DNA from: Sorex araneus
Lineage: Eukaryota; Chordata; Mammalia; Eulipotyphla; Soricidae
DNA: 64,000 nt
Assembly (NCBI RefSeq): GCF_027595985.1
Contig: NC_073306.1
Span: forward strand, 160,414,197-160,478,196
Reading direction: 5' to 3'
The notes under the pieces were generated by a model that had not been told where the DNA came from, searched no databases, and was given only the letters and a program-made list of their open reading frames with translations. Each line of letters begins with the position of its first letter. The first letter of the stretch is position 1. The translations under genes and the position numbers were made by a program. This document shows positions 1-10,414 of the stretch, piece by piece.

Positions 1-484
1 CAGGAGGTTGGGTAGTGTGATGGAAAGGGCCAGACTTAGCAATGAAGGAATAATTATCTAGCTTGGTTGATGTAGTAGTTATATTAATCTCTACTTGTGT
101 ATCAATTGTATAGAAGCATACACACAGAATGAATACAAAACTGGCTAAATCTAATAGGTACTTTGGGTTGTTCCAATGACCATGGTCAATTTCCTGGCCT
201 TGATATTGTGTGACAGTGGTACAAAATGATAACATTGGAAAATTGGGTGCTGAGTATAAAGAACAAGTATAAGTATAAAGTATAAAGGTACATTCTTCTC
301 ATTTGCTACACAGTTATTATTATTTAAAAGTTGAAGATTAGGAAAATTGGGTTGTGATGTTGTCTGTGGTTGGAAAAATCCTGCATAAGGCACTGATCCT
401 TGAGCTAGTGACGCTGCATCTGGCCCCAACAGGGTGGCCATACACCAGTCTAGGAAGTTATATGTACTTTAATTCTGAGTAGCA
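1..484. other. unique intergenic DNA, no feature seen
   Basis: AT-rich sequence without a coding signature, splice pattern or repeat that I recognise. Short open frames here have no conserved-looking product. Confidence 0.5.
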
Positions 485-735
485 GTGCACTGTAGCACTG
501 TCATTCTGTTGTTCATCGATTTGCTCGAGCGGGCACCAGTAACATCTCCATTGTGAGACTTGTTGTTACTGTTTTTGTCATATTGAATACACCACGGATA
601 GCTTGCCAGGCTCTGGCCTGCAGGTGGGATACTCTTGGTAGCTTTCCGGGCTCTCCAAGAGGGACAGAGGAATTGAAACCGGGTTGGCTGCATGCAAGGC
701 AAACGCCCTACATGCTGTGCTATCATTCCAGCCCA
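485..735 (-). mobile_element. SINE-B (tRNA head plus RTE-derived 3' end)
   Basis: Read on the minus strand it starts with a tRNA-like head (box B near gggttcgattcc-type sequence around 675-690). It continues through the pyrimidine-rich ctctcggagag-like body and ends with the RTE terminus (gctcgagcaaatcgatgaac) and two copies of an agtgctac tail unit at 485-505. The copy is full length or nearly so. Confidence 0.85.
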
Positions 736-848
736 AATATTAGTAACCAAATAAAATATAAAAGAAAAAATCACTAAGAGAAAGTTTCATCTCAAAGACA
801 GAGAAAGCAGTGAAGACCTGTTGGAGTCATCAGTCGAACAGAGTAGAA

Positions 849-1025
849 GGGTTGGAGAAATAGCACAGAGGTAATATACACTTTCCAGGCATTCGACCGC
901 CGCGTTTGAATCCCTCACTCCTCATATGTTCACTCCAGTACTACCAGGGGGTCACTACCGGGCACAGAGCAAAAAATAGTCTTTTAGCACTGCCAAGTGT
1001 GTCCCCCTCTCCCAAATACAAAAAA
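849..1025 (+). mobile_element. SINE-A, old diverged copy
   Basis: The head resembles ggttggagaaatagcacag, followed by a degraded box B (tttgaatccctc) and an A-rich end near 1018-1028. Divergence from young copies is high, so the insertion is old. Confidence 0.6.
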
Positions 1026-1207
1026 CAGAATCCAGAGTGGAAGTGCATGCAGGATTGGGTGGGTACCTTGGGGAGGAGAGCAGGCATGCAATTCTGGTGG
1101 GTGATTTTCTGCCAAGCCTCCTGAGATGAGGCAATGGAATGGGGAGTTCTCATTTTCTCAAATGCAAGCACCTCAGTCAGGGGAAGGACCCCAGCAAAAG
1201 GAGTTTT

Positions 1208-1336
1208 GGAGGCAGGGGAAAGCACAGTGAGCAGAGTGTTTGTTTTGAAAGAGGTACCACCAGCAATGACCACTGAGCGCTCAGGGTCTGGAGTAAGCCC
1301 TGTGCACAGCTGGGTGTGCCCCCTAAAAAAAAAAGA
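1208..1336 (+). mobile_element. SINE-A-like fragment, very old
   Basis: Only the 3' half is readable: a gggtctggagtaagccctg stretch, then gctgggtgtgcc and a poly(A) run at 1325-1335. The head is barely recognisable. Confidence 0.4.
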
Positions 1337-1485
1337 CCCCAACTAAACCAACAGAGGTGGGAATGGAGACCATAGTCGCAGCTGACACACATTTAGCAGA
1401 TGTTAATTTGGGCTGGTGGCACTGGAAGGGATCTTTGCTTTCCTCTTTATACTTTCAATTTTTTAAATTTGGAAACCCCTTACTT

Positions 1486-2229
1486 GTTTTTTTATTAAAT
1501 GTTATCGAATCACTGTGAGATAGTTACAAGCTTTCATGTTTGGGTTACAATCACACAATGATCAAACACCCATCCCTCCACCAGTGCACATTCCCCACCA
1601 CCGATATCCCCCCCTCTCTCACCTTCCTCCTGCCTCCATGGCAGACAATATTCCCCATACTCTCTCTCTACTTTTGGGCATTATGGCTTGCAACACAGAC
1701 ACTGAGAGGTCATCATGTTTGGTCCATTATCTACTTTCGGCATGCATCTCCCATCCCAACTTGTTCCTCTAGCCATCATTTCCTTAGTGATCCCTTCTCT
1801 ATTCCATCTGCCTTCTCCCCTCTGCTCATGAAGCAGGCTTCCAGCTATGGGGCATTCCTCCTGGCCCTTGTATCTACTGTCCTTGGGTGTCAGCCTCATG
1901 TGATGTTATTCTATACTCCACAAATGAGTGCAGTCCTTTTATGTCTGTCCCTCCCTTTCTGACTCATTTCACTTAGCATGATACTCTCCATGTCTATCCA
2001 TTTATAAGCAAATTTCATGACTTCATCTCTCCTAACAGCTGCATAGTATTCCATTGTGTAGATGTACCAAAGTTTCTTTAACCAGTCATCTGTTCTAGGG
2101 CACTTGGGTTGTTTCCAGATTTTGGCTATTGTGAACAGTGCTGCAATTAATATATAGGTACAGATGTCAATTCTACTGTGCTTTTTTGCATCCTCAGGAT
2201 ATATTCCCAGAAGTGGTATTGCGAGGTCA
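1486..2229 (-). mobile_element. LINE-1 3' end (ORF2 C-terminus plus 3' UTR)
   Basis: On the minus strand the sequence reads into a 3' UTR of about 420 bp ending in an A-rich tail at 1486-1500. It is the 3' part of one L1 split by two later insertions: an RTE-C element at 2242-2800 and a SINE-A at 3032-3226. The L1 resumes at 2813 and again at 3243. The element is 5' truncated, as most L1 insertions are. Confidence 0.9.
1911..2229 (-). pseudogene. L1 ORF2 C-terminal remnant (reverse transcriptase polyprotein)
   Basis: The minus-strand frame contains the L1 ORF2 hallmarks SYDLAIPLLGIYPED, LFTIAKIWKQPKCP and LWYIYTMEYYAAVRRDE, then ends at a stop at 1911-1913. These belong to the C-terminal segment downstream of the reverse transcriptase domain. 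The endonuclease and RT domains are absent, so this is a dead 5'-truncated copy. The last residues before the stop are KRTALICGV. Confidence 0.9.
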
Positions 2230-2241
2230 TATGAAAGCTCA

Positions 2242-2800
2242 GAGAGTCTCTTGCCCGCACTCCTGGCTGTCTCCCTTGGGGCCCCTCGGAGAGAATGGGC
2301 TCCAGCTTCCCTCCCCACCCCGAGCAGAACTCCCGGCGGCCGAAGACTACCAGAACCTAGCTACAGCCATGCTCGAGGCCCCTCTCCACACGATCAGACG
2401 GGCCTCACACATGAAAGTACCGGCAGAGGAACTCAGGTGTGTGTAATCCCATCAACGGCCAACATCCAGAGACTTAAAAGCAAGCTCTCAGAAGCGCACA
2501 GCTGCTTATCTTGTAGGATATCTTGTAGCCTACTTCTCCCTCTGGGAGAAACTGGCAAGCTTCTGAGAGTTTCCTGCCCACATTGGAGAGCCTTGCAAGC
2601 TTCCTATGGTGTATTCATATGCTAAATCCAGAAACAAGTGGATTTCATTCCCCTGACCCTGAAAGAGCCTCCAGTGTGACATCATTGGGAGGGCCGAGTT
2701 GAGAGAGACTTCTAAGATCTCAGGGAAAGGAGGAATGGAGAGGTTACTGAGCCCGCTCGAGAAATCAACGATTAACAGGATTTTGTAATCTCATGATCGT
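2242..2800 (+). mobile_element. RTE-C composite non-autonomous retroposon, complete with TSD
   Basis: A 559-bp unit sits inside the L1 and is flanked by the 12-bp direct repeat tatgaaagctca at 2230-2241 and 2801-2812. It begins with a GC-rich module (cttgcccgcactcctggctg), passes through a segment containing gaccctgaaagagcctcc, and ends in an RTE-like terminus (cccgctcgagaaatcaacg). It has no tRNA head and no poly(A). The TSD shows that this composite moves as one unit. Confidence 0.85.
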
Positions 2801-2812
2801 TATGAAAGCTCA

Positions 2813-3031
2813 ATTTCTAGTTTTTGAAGAACTGTCTACATTGTTTTCCAGAAAGGCTGGACCAGTTGGCATCCCATCAACAGTGAAAGAACATTTCTTT
2901 TTCCCCACATCCACGCCAGTGCTGGTTGCTTTGGTTCTTTTGAATGTGTGCCAGTCTCTGTGCTTTAAGATGATATTGCTTTGTTGTTTTGATTTGCATT
3001 TCCCTGATGACTAGCATGTGGAGCATTTTTT
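2813..3031 (-). mobile_element. LINE-1 ORF2 segment (continuation)
   Basis: This continues the L1 interrupted at 2230. The plus strand shows the antisense of a conserved L1 ORF2 stretch (ttccccacatccacgccag, gatttgcatttccctgatga). It is interrupted again at 3032 by a SINE-A. Confidence 0.85.
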
Positions 3032-3226
3032 TTCTTTTTTTTTCTTTTTTTTTTTTTTTGCTTTTTGGGTCACACCCGGCGATGCACAGAGGTTACTCCT
3101 GGCTCTGCACTCAGGAATCACCCCTGGCGGTGCTCAGGGGGACCATATGGGATGCTGGGAATTGAACCCGGGTCGGCCACGTGCAAGGCAAACACCCTAC
3201 CCACTGTGCTATTGCTCCAGCCCCTG
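3032..3226 (-). mobile_element. SINE-A inserted into L1
   Basis: A full-length minus-strand copy with a T-rich (poly(A) complement) start, flanked by the 16-bp repeat atgtggagcatttttt at 3016-3031 and 3227-3242. Insertion into the L1 gives the order L1, then SINE-A. Confidence 0.95.
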
Positions 3227-3242
3227 ATGTGGAGCATTTTTT

Positions 3243-3398
3243 CATGTGCCTTTTGGCCATTTGTATTTCTTTTTTTGACGAAACTTCTGTTCATTTCTTC
3301 TCCCAATTCTTTGATGGGGTTGGAAATTTTTTTCTTATACAATTCTACAACTGTCTTGTATATCCTGGATATTAATCTCTTATCAGATGGAAACCCCT
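3243..3398 (-). mobile_element. LINE-1 ORF2 segment (5'-most part of the split L1)
   Basis: Antisense L1 ORF2 sequence continues (catgtgccttttggccattt, tcttctcccaattctttgat) and stops near 3398, which is the 5' truncation point of the element. Confidence 0.85.
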
Positions 3399-3747
3399 TA
3401 CTTTTATAGTGCAAATATACATGCTAGGTATGTCTCAAAAATGGAGTGACTGGAACACCAGACGAAAATTAACAAATAAAAGAGGGAAGGGAACAAGCTT
3501 GAGGCCACAGAGCATTCAGGTCCTTCCTCACCAGAGTGACCCTTCTCTCATCCTCCTCTCTGGCAGTGTGGGCTCAGAGTGGTTCCTCCACAGGCCTGGT
3601 GGGGACACATTTGCCACTGTTTCAGGGTCAGGACCAAGTCTCAATCCTTTGTGTAAGCCGGGTAAGAATACAGATTAACTCTTGAGTCATTAACGTATTT
3701 AAAAGTACCGAGAGAGTTTTGTGACTGTCAAATATGATAATTAAAAT
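3399..3747. other. unique intergenic DNA
   Basis: No repeat, exon or RNA signature seen. Confidence 0.5.
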
Positions 3748-3756
3748 GTCTCTAAG

Positions 3757-3934
3757 CGGAGCTAGAGCAATAGCACAGTGGGTAGGGCATTTGCCTTGCA
3801 CGTGGCTGACCCGGGTTCGATTCCCAGCATCCCATATGGTCCCCTGAGCACCGCCAGGGGTAATTCCTGAGTGCAGAGCCAGGAGTAGCCCCTGTGCATG
3901 CCAGGTGTGACCCAAAAAGAAAAAAAAAGAAAAG
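3757..3934 (+). mobile_element. SINE-A
   Basis: Full-length copy: gagcaatagcacagtgggta (box A region), gggttcgattccc (box B), the gtgtgacccaaaaag end and an A/G-rich tail. It is flanked by the TSD gtctctaag at 3748-3756 and 3935-3943. Confidence 0.95.
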
Positions 3935-4207
3935 GTCTCTAAGTTTGGTGGTAGGTACTAGTAGTTCATGTTTTTTCTTCCCTTCCCTAGTGTAGAACCA
4001 GCCAAATAGCAAAAATAAATCAGCACAAAAATAAAACAGCAGCCGCGCAAATGACAGAGATGTGGGGTTACAGGGGAGAGGGCCTGAGAGAAGGGGCCGG
4101 GGCTCCACTCAGGCTCCTGCTCTTTCTCCACTTTCCTCATACTTGACCCAGACTGGAGCACTGGCCTGAGTACATGGCAGCCACAGTCAGAGCAAGTAAT
4201 TTTGAGT

Positions 4208-4883
4208 CATCATCATCATCATCATTATCATCATCATCATTATCTCGTTGATCATCAATTTTCTCGAGCAGTCTCAGTAAGGTCTCCATTCATCCTAGCC
4301 CTGAGATTTTAGAAGCCTCTCTTTACTTGTTTTTCCCAATGGTGCCACATTAGAGACTTTTTCAGGGTCGGAGGAATGAGACCCATCATTGTTACTGGTT
4401 TTGGCATATCAATATGCCACGGGGACCTTGCCAGGCTCTCCCATGCAGGCAAGAAACTCTCGGTAGCTTGCCAGGTACTCTGAGAGGGAGAACTAGGCTA
4501 TAAGATGTCCAAGCTTCCAGGAGCTTGGTTTTATAGTCTCTGGATGTTGGCCGTTGATAGGATTACATGGCACCGTGGGCAGTTTCTGGGTTATATGCCT
4601 AGTTACTGGAAAATGGGGGATCTGGGCAGTAAAGGCCCAGTCCTGATCTAAGCAGGCTTAGAGATCTCAGCCCTGGGTCCCACACACCTGGGTTCTTCTG
4701 CCGGTTCCTTCATGTGTGAGGCTTGTCTGAACATGTGGAGAGGGGCCTTGAGTATGGCTGTGGTGGGGTTCCGGAGGTCTTCAGCTGTGGGGTCTCTGCT
4801 TGGGGCAGGGAGGGAAACTCAACCCACCCCCTCCGAGGGGCCCTAGTGAAGACAGCCGGGTGTGGGGGCAAGAGACTCTGCCA
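4208..4883 (-). mobile_element. RTE-C composite retroposon, full length, with (GAT)n tail
   Basis: On the minus strand this runs from a 5' module (tctcttgcccccacacccgg) to an RTE-like terminus, and then into a trinucleotide (GAT)n tail visible as (TCA)n at 4208-4245. A possible 8-bp TSD, ttttgagt, lies at 4200-4207 and 5066-5073 and encloses this element plus the SINE-A that landed near its 5' end. The tandem trinucleotide tail instead of poly(A) fits RTE-type priming. Confidence 0.8.
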
Positions 4884-5053
4884 TTTTTTTTTTTTTGCAT
4901 CATACCCGGCAATGCACAGGGGTTGCTTCCTGGCTTTGAACTCAGGAATTACTCCTGGGAGTGCTCAGGGGACCATATGGGATGCTGGGAATCGAACCCG
5001 GGTTGGCTGCGTGCAAGGCAAATGCCCTACCCACTGTGCTATTGCTTTAGCTC
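4884..5053 (-). mobile_element. SINE-A nested near the 5' end of RTE-C
   Basis: Young minus-strand copy with the TSD ctctgcca at 4876-4883 and 5054-5061. It lies between the RTE-C body and the RTE-C TSD, so it inserted after RTE-C. Confidence 0.9.
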
Positions 5054-5324
5054 CTCTGCCAATTTTTTTGAGTATCATACTTAATTTAATTTTTTTTAAC
5101 AGGTACCTGGAAGAGCTCTTGCCTGTGTCTCTGGAAAACTGAGGACTTTTTCCTCTTCCAAAGGAAGGCTGTAGTCCTACTCCTATTCAAGCGCATCTTC
5201 TTTAAGGGAATATTTACATTTGAATTGGATTTGTTTCCTGTCCTTGTGCAGGATCTCACTGTTTATTCTTATATCTACACAGGGTTGCAAGTGGGATATT
5301 TGGATATTTTCAAAATACAAATCA

Positions 5325-5573
5325 TAAGAGCAATAGCACAGTGAGTAGGACGTTTGCCTTGCAGGCTGGCCGACCTGGGTTCGATTCCTGCACTCCTCTT
5401 AGAGAGCCCAGCAAGCTACCGAGAGTATCTCGCCCACACAGCAGAGCCTGGCAAACTACCGTGACATATTTTATATGCCTAAAACAGTAACAAGAAGTCT
5501 CACAATGGAGATATTACTGGTGCCCGCTTGAGAAAATCGATGAGCAATGAATGACAGTGACAGTGACAGTGAT
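5325..5573 (+). mobile_element. SINE-B
   Basis: tRNA head (gagcaatagcacagtgagta, gggttcgattcct), ctaccgagagtatctcgccc body, RTE terminus (cgcttgagaaaatcgatgag) and a (cagtga)n tail at 5549-5570. The tail unit differs from the agtgctac units of other copies. Confidence 0.9.
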
Positions 5574-6881
5574 AATAGACTTCAAGGGGAAGCTTCTAAT
5601 CATAGGGATACACTTGCTGCTTGTGTAGTCAGATATATTCCCGGGAATGGGCTTGTGTAGACTGTTGATGTTCCCTGTGTGTTCAGGGACACACAAGGCT
5701 CAACCGAATCATTGTTGATGACTGTAGAAGCACCAACACAGAATTCTGAATGTAGTTACACTAATTCCTCAAAGCATAGGAATCAACCAGAGACTTTTAC
5801 TTAAAACGCAGATTGCCTGATCTCCTATACACCACTTCTTTTTTTCATGTAGTATAGTTAATAGAATTACAATAGTGTTCAAGTTCTTCATATTGATGTA
5901 CTTCTAAATGCATTGAACTGGGGGATGATTGCCAGAAATATACTGTTACAAGCACCCCAGGCAATGTGGCCACTGACTTTCTGAGGATCCTCTTTGAAAA
6001 TCACTGGCTGAAATCCTCAATAAGGAGGTGGTTGGCCTGGTAGCTTTTAAGTATTTAGCTGAGTTCCTGCTGAAATAGTGCAATTTGGCTAACAGTGAGC
6101 TGTGCGAGAGATGAGTAGGAGCAATGCTTCAAAGACATGCTGAGCAAACTGAAAAGCAAGTTAAAGTACCGTGACATTGCTTCCCAAAGCCTGGGATTGA
6201 CAGCAGCTGACAGTCATGCTGGTACCAGTGTCACCTTTGAATACAAAGAACATTGGGTATTTTGACTCATTTCAGCAGGGATAAAATGTTTGGGAGGAAA
6301 ATATTCCCTTAACTAGTTTCTTCCTCTGAAGCATCAGTGTAGAATAATAATGCCTTATATTCATGCATCAGCTTTCCAATCACCAACTTATTTGAAGCCA
6401 TCACAAGAGAGATCTTTTAAATCATCTGCCCTTAAGCAAATGGTACAGTTCTTGAAATTTCTTGAATGTTGAAAAATGTACTTTAAGAAAACATATCCTG
6501 AATTCTTTATAGCTTAGAAATATTTCCTTCACAGGATCTGAGATGTCCAGTTAAAGTAAAAGTGTATATAAATAAAGAACTAGTTTAGCCCAAAGTAAAG
6601 TCATCAAAGAAAGTTCTATGCATGGAATTCTCTGTTGCATTTGAATTTATAAAAAGTTGAGAGATCTCGGTTTTACCAAGCACCACCTTGAACATTCACT
6701 GAAGAACACACCCTACTCAAGGCCTGGGAGGTTCTGAGTCTGCCTGGTCCATTTTTAGAATTTGAGTTTGGAATACTTTTGACCTCTAATGGACCAAAAA
6801 AAAGCCACATTTTGTATAAAGTTCCAGGTACAAAAGACACTTGACAATGCTGAAAGGAAACATCTCTTAGAATGCACTAAC
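5574..6881. other. unique intergenic DNA, about 1.3 kb
   Basis: Largely repeat-free by eye. No exon-like frame with flanking splice sites, and no RNA gene, was recognised. It could hold ancient repeats too decayed to see. Confidence 0.5.
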
Positions 6882-6882
6882 T

Positions 6883-6977
6883 GGGGCTGGAGTGATAGCA
6901 CAGCAGGTAGGGCGTTTGCCTTGCACGCGGCCGACCCAGGTTCAATTCCCAGCATCCTATATGGTCCCCCAAGCTCC
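6883..6977 (+). mobile_element. SINE-A lacking its 3' half
   Basis: Head and box B are well preserved, up to catcctatatggtcccccaa, but the body and poly(A) are missing. Loss of the 3' end is unusual because retroposon truncation normally removes the 5' end. A later deletion is the simplest explanation. Confidence 0.85.
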
Positions 6978-7064
6978 AAGATTGACTGTTCTAACTAGGC
7001 ACCCATATCAAACATAATTTAAGATTAAGAATAATAATACCAATGACTACAGCACCACACCCTT

Positions 7065-7345
7065 CATTTTAATTGTTCCATTTAATTTGTACCACAATCC
7101 TATAAAACAGAAGTCATTATAGTCTATGATGAATTGCTTTTGTTTGCTCAAAATTTTATTCTTAATCATTACCATATGCTGAATGGCCATAATACCATTT
7201 CAACAAATGAAATGGTGAGGGAGTGAGTCTCCACCTCTGCAACTAAAGAAACTGAGATTCGGGGAGGCGAAGGAGGTTGTCCTAGTGGCACTGCCAGAGG
7301 GAAGTCTGAAATTTGAGCCCAGGTCTTCCTTCTGCAGAATCCCAC
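7065..7345 (-). mobile_element. MIR (ancient tRNA-derived SINE), interrupted
   Basis: The plus strand reads like the complement of MIR: aatcctataaaacagaagt at 7098 and aaactgagattcggggaggc at 7248, then gagcccaggtcttcc. About 100 bp of unrelated sequence separates the two parts. Confidence 0.6.
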
Positions 7346-7709
7346 TCTGTCTCAATCCCTCGCTTCACTTCTGAAGAGTAGACATAGTTTTGATCTATAA
7401 TGATTCGTATTTTAGTATATTTGCCATACCATTCATCTTCCTGTGTGAGGCTTATTCAAGGTATGACTCCAAGAACACTCCGATTGACTTAGTAATTTTA
7501 GGTTCAATTTCTGCACTAAACACACTTTAGCTTTACTTCCTAAAGCAAATCATCACTCGCACATTTTACCTCATAAAAGAAATTTATAGAAAATTCTAGC
7601 AGTAGTATGACAAGACCAGAGAGATAAAAGCAGTTACCTAGGTGAGTCTCACTGGCCTCATCAAGCTAATCATTTAATTGATCTATGTAAGAAAATATGC
7701 CAATTGACA

Positions 7710-8222
7710 CAGCAGTGAAGAATCCCGGCGAGCACCACAACACTGGAGAATTCTTTGGACCCCATGCCGAGCTGATATCACTGGGACACCCCAGATGGAG
7801 CAGGTGCAGTTTCCCCACCTTTTCCTGATGGAATCCCGGCGACCATGAGCTTCTATAAGCATGGCTCCGGTATGTGGGTATCAGGAATATTTCTCTGTTT
7901 CCTTATATGCAAAGTGAGCAATGGAAAGTAAATGATCTAATATCTGCCCCTGGAAGGCAGGCTTGAATGGTGGGGGGAATATCCAAGCAAAACATAATGC
8001 CCAAAACTAGAGAGTATCTGAGCAATTGTCTGCCATAGAGGCAGGGTAAGGACTGGGATGGAAGTGGAGGGGATAATGGGGATATTGGTGGTGGTAAGTT
8101 TGCACTGGTGGAGGGATGAGTGATCAATCATTGTATAGCTGAATATCAAACATGAAAGCTTTGTAACTATCTCACAGTGGCTCAATAAAAAGTTTTGAAA
8201 AAAGAAAATAAAAAGAAAATAA
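7710..8222 (+). mobile_element. L1-D or L1 3' end with GC-richer 5' part
   Basis: Positions 7930-8200 are a clear L1 3' UTR (gtctgccatagaggcagg, catgaaagctttgtaactat, ggctcaataaaaag) with an A-rich tail. Upstream, 7710-7900 contains two aatcccggcga motifs (7731 and 7832) and no ORF2 sequence, which fits the ORF-less L1-D architecture. The 5' boundary is uncertain. Confidence 0.65.
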
Positions 8223-9290
8223 GGCAATCACTTAGACAACATAAGATAATTTAATAGAAGAAAAGTATTTCTCCTATTTAGTATTTAGTATTATAAATGC
8301 ATTCAGATGAGTGAAGATATAAGTAGATTGCTTTGAAAGCTTTTATATCTGCTTAACAAAGGATGACAAATTGTAGAGTTGTGACAAGTCATAGGAAAAG
8401 GAGATTCAGGGTAAGGCAATAAATTATGGTAAAGAATCTAGAGGTGAAATAGGGTGAACTGATGGGAAATAAGGGTTATTTAATAAGCTCTGTTTGCAAA
8501 CTTATCTCAGTTCCAAATCTATCTCACTTCTATCTTCTTCATGGCCATAAAACTCCCCTGGAAGATGGTGTTTATGGCAGAACTTATTTCTCAGAAGTTA
8601 TATAAGAGAAGCTTTAAGAAAGATTCTTTCTGTATCTATTGATTCTCATTTTCCTCTTGCTCAAAATAATCCTTCTGCCAAAGTGGCATATTCTGATCCC
8701 CTTCACTAAGATTACCTCATATCCAAGAGATGTAGAGAGATGAGTGGTAATTAATCAGGAGTCACTGCCACAAAAGGAACGAAATTGTAAGAATCTTGAA
8801 ACTTACAAAAGTGGAAAATCCCTTCCTGTATCTGCCATGGGCAAAAGGGACCAGTGTAGGATAACATAGCTTCGGGTAGTTTAGGTTTATTGGGTTACTC
8901 CCGTTACAGTGCTCCTATTCCTCTTTGTTTATTTGTAGCTTCTTTCTTAGTGTTCTGTTGACTTGTAAATAATGTTTTTCTCTTCTCCTTGAGTCCTTTG
9001 CATAGTTTATTCAGAGCAAGTCCTTTTTGTATGCACACAGGAAGACTTAACAAATGTTATGCTTTTGTAACCTGGGAGTCATTTGACTCTACATGATATT
9101 TTCCTCCAGGGCATCTGTTCTCTTGACCTAAGCCTCAGCTGCCCTTACTTCCTAGCATCCCCAAAGCAGGGTCCCTACGTGGGACGAGAAGGACCCAGGG
9201 CAAGCGGTGAGTTGGGTGAGGAATGATTAATCTGGCCTGAGTGCTGTGGTCTGAGCCTGTGGCAAGATGTTGCCAGGAGAGCTGCCTTGC
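8223..9290. other. unique intergenic DNA
   Basis: AT-rich, with no gene signature seen. The left end of the LTR that follows may lie within the last 200 bp. Confidence 0.45.
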
Positions 9291-9935
9291 AAGCCTCAAT
9301 GTCCATACAAAAATAACTAGTATTAAGATGTTAATAAGTTCCTGTACTAAGGAAAAGGAAAAAAACCTTAAGAGTGAGGAAGGGGGGCTGGAGCGATAGC
9401 ACAGCGGGTAGGGCGTTTGCCTTGCATGCGGCCGACCCGGGTTCGATCCCCGGCATCCCATATGGTCCCCCAAGCACCGCCAGGAATAATTCCTGAGTGC
9501 AGAGCCAGGAGTAACCCCTGAGCATCGCTGGGTGTGACCCAAAAAGCAAAAAAAAAAAAAAAAAAAAAAAAAGAGTGAGGAAGGGCTTTCTTATGTTTAT
9601 TTTGCTACCTGGCTGGGTGTAGCCTAGAGGGCAAGGTGGGAGAGACAAGTAGGAGGAAAGATGAGAGAAGCCAGAAAGAAGCGGCAGTTGATCCAGAGAG
9701 AGGCCAGAGCTGGGAGTGCGGGAGATGAGAAAGATGGAAGATTGAATAAACGGTAACTAATCAGCAACCAGCTTGGTCCTCGTTCTTCCTTTGCCTGTCC
9801 TTGACCACCGGCCGTCCCGATCCAGTCCACACACTGCGGTTCCAGGGCACTGAACGCCCAGAGCCGCCCAGAGAGCCGGCGAGTGCACTCGCCCCTCGGC
9901 GAGCCTTAGTTTTTTACAGACCAGCACATAAAAGC
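9290..9935 (+). mobile_element. probable endogenous retrovirus LTR, interrupted by SINE-A
   Basis: Positions 9586-9935 look like the 3' part of an LTR: a polyadenylation signal (gattgaataaacggtaac, 9742) followed by a GC-rich stretch with cgcccagagccgcccagaga, ending near ttagttttttaca. No viral coding sequence is present, so it is a solo LTR or fragment. The left boundary is not resolved. Confidence 0.5.
9385..9570 (+). mobile_element. SINE-A inside the LTR
   Basis: Young full-length copy with a 15-bp TSD, aagagtgaggaaggg, at 9370-9384 and 9571-9585. The poly(A) tail is more than 20 nt long, suggesting a recent insertion. Confidence 0.95.
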
Positions 9936-10414
9936 TTATCATTTTACAAATAACTAAATTATAATTTTTAATAAATAAATTATAAATAACTAAAGCCATA
10001 GGTTAAAAAAGGAAAATAAATACTCCTGGAATTTCAAAGACTGGAAGGACTTTCAGCAAACCATTACTGAAGTGAAGAAGTGTTGTGGTTTTGGAGAAAT
10101 TTAGCAAAGATTGAAGAAATTACAAAAATAGAAGAAATTCTATTCTTCCTTTCTTATAGATGACTGCTTTCTTTCTATGTCCTCATGGGATGACAAGAGG
10201 AAGTTCTTCCTCTTTTTTGAAGGCTACTCACCCATTGTAAAGTCTCTTCCCTTATCACTTCATCTTTTTATCTTATCCTAATCATTCCCATCCTCCTTCT
10301 GAATTATATTGGGCCATAGGACATCAATATATGAATGTATGGGGAGCAGGGGAAACACAATCATCAGAAAGTTCTCAGCATTTAAAATATATCCCCAGAT
10401 CCAGTCACCTCTCA
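9936..10414. other. unique AT-rich DNA
   Basis: No feature recognised. Confidence 0.45.

Noticed and set aside
1911..2318. Functional reverse transcriptase gene
   Set aside because: Only the C-terminal part of L1 ORF2 is present and it is broken by an RTE-C insertion.
9385..9570. tRNA genes (box A and box B promoters in SINE-A and SINE-B heads)
   Set aside because: The heads continue into SINE bodies and A-rich or tandem tails, are flanked by TSDs, and do not form a complete tRNA cloverleaf.
9135..9648. Open frames reading MGCWESNPG-like peptides, repeated throughout the window
   Set aside because: They are translations of SINE-A in antisense frames and recur wherever SINE-A occurs.
9290..9935. 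Provirus with viral genes next to the LTR
   Set aside because: No gag, pro, pol or env-like sequence was seen on either side; only LTR-like sequence is present.
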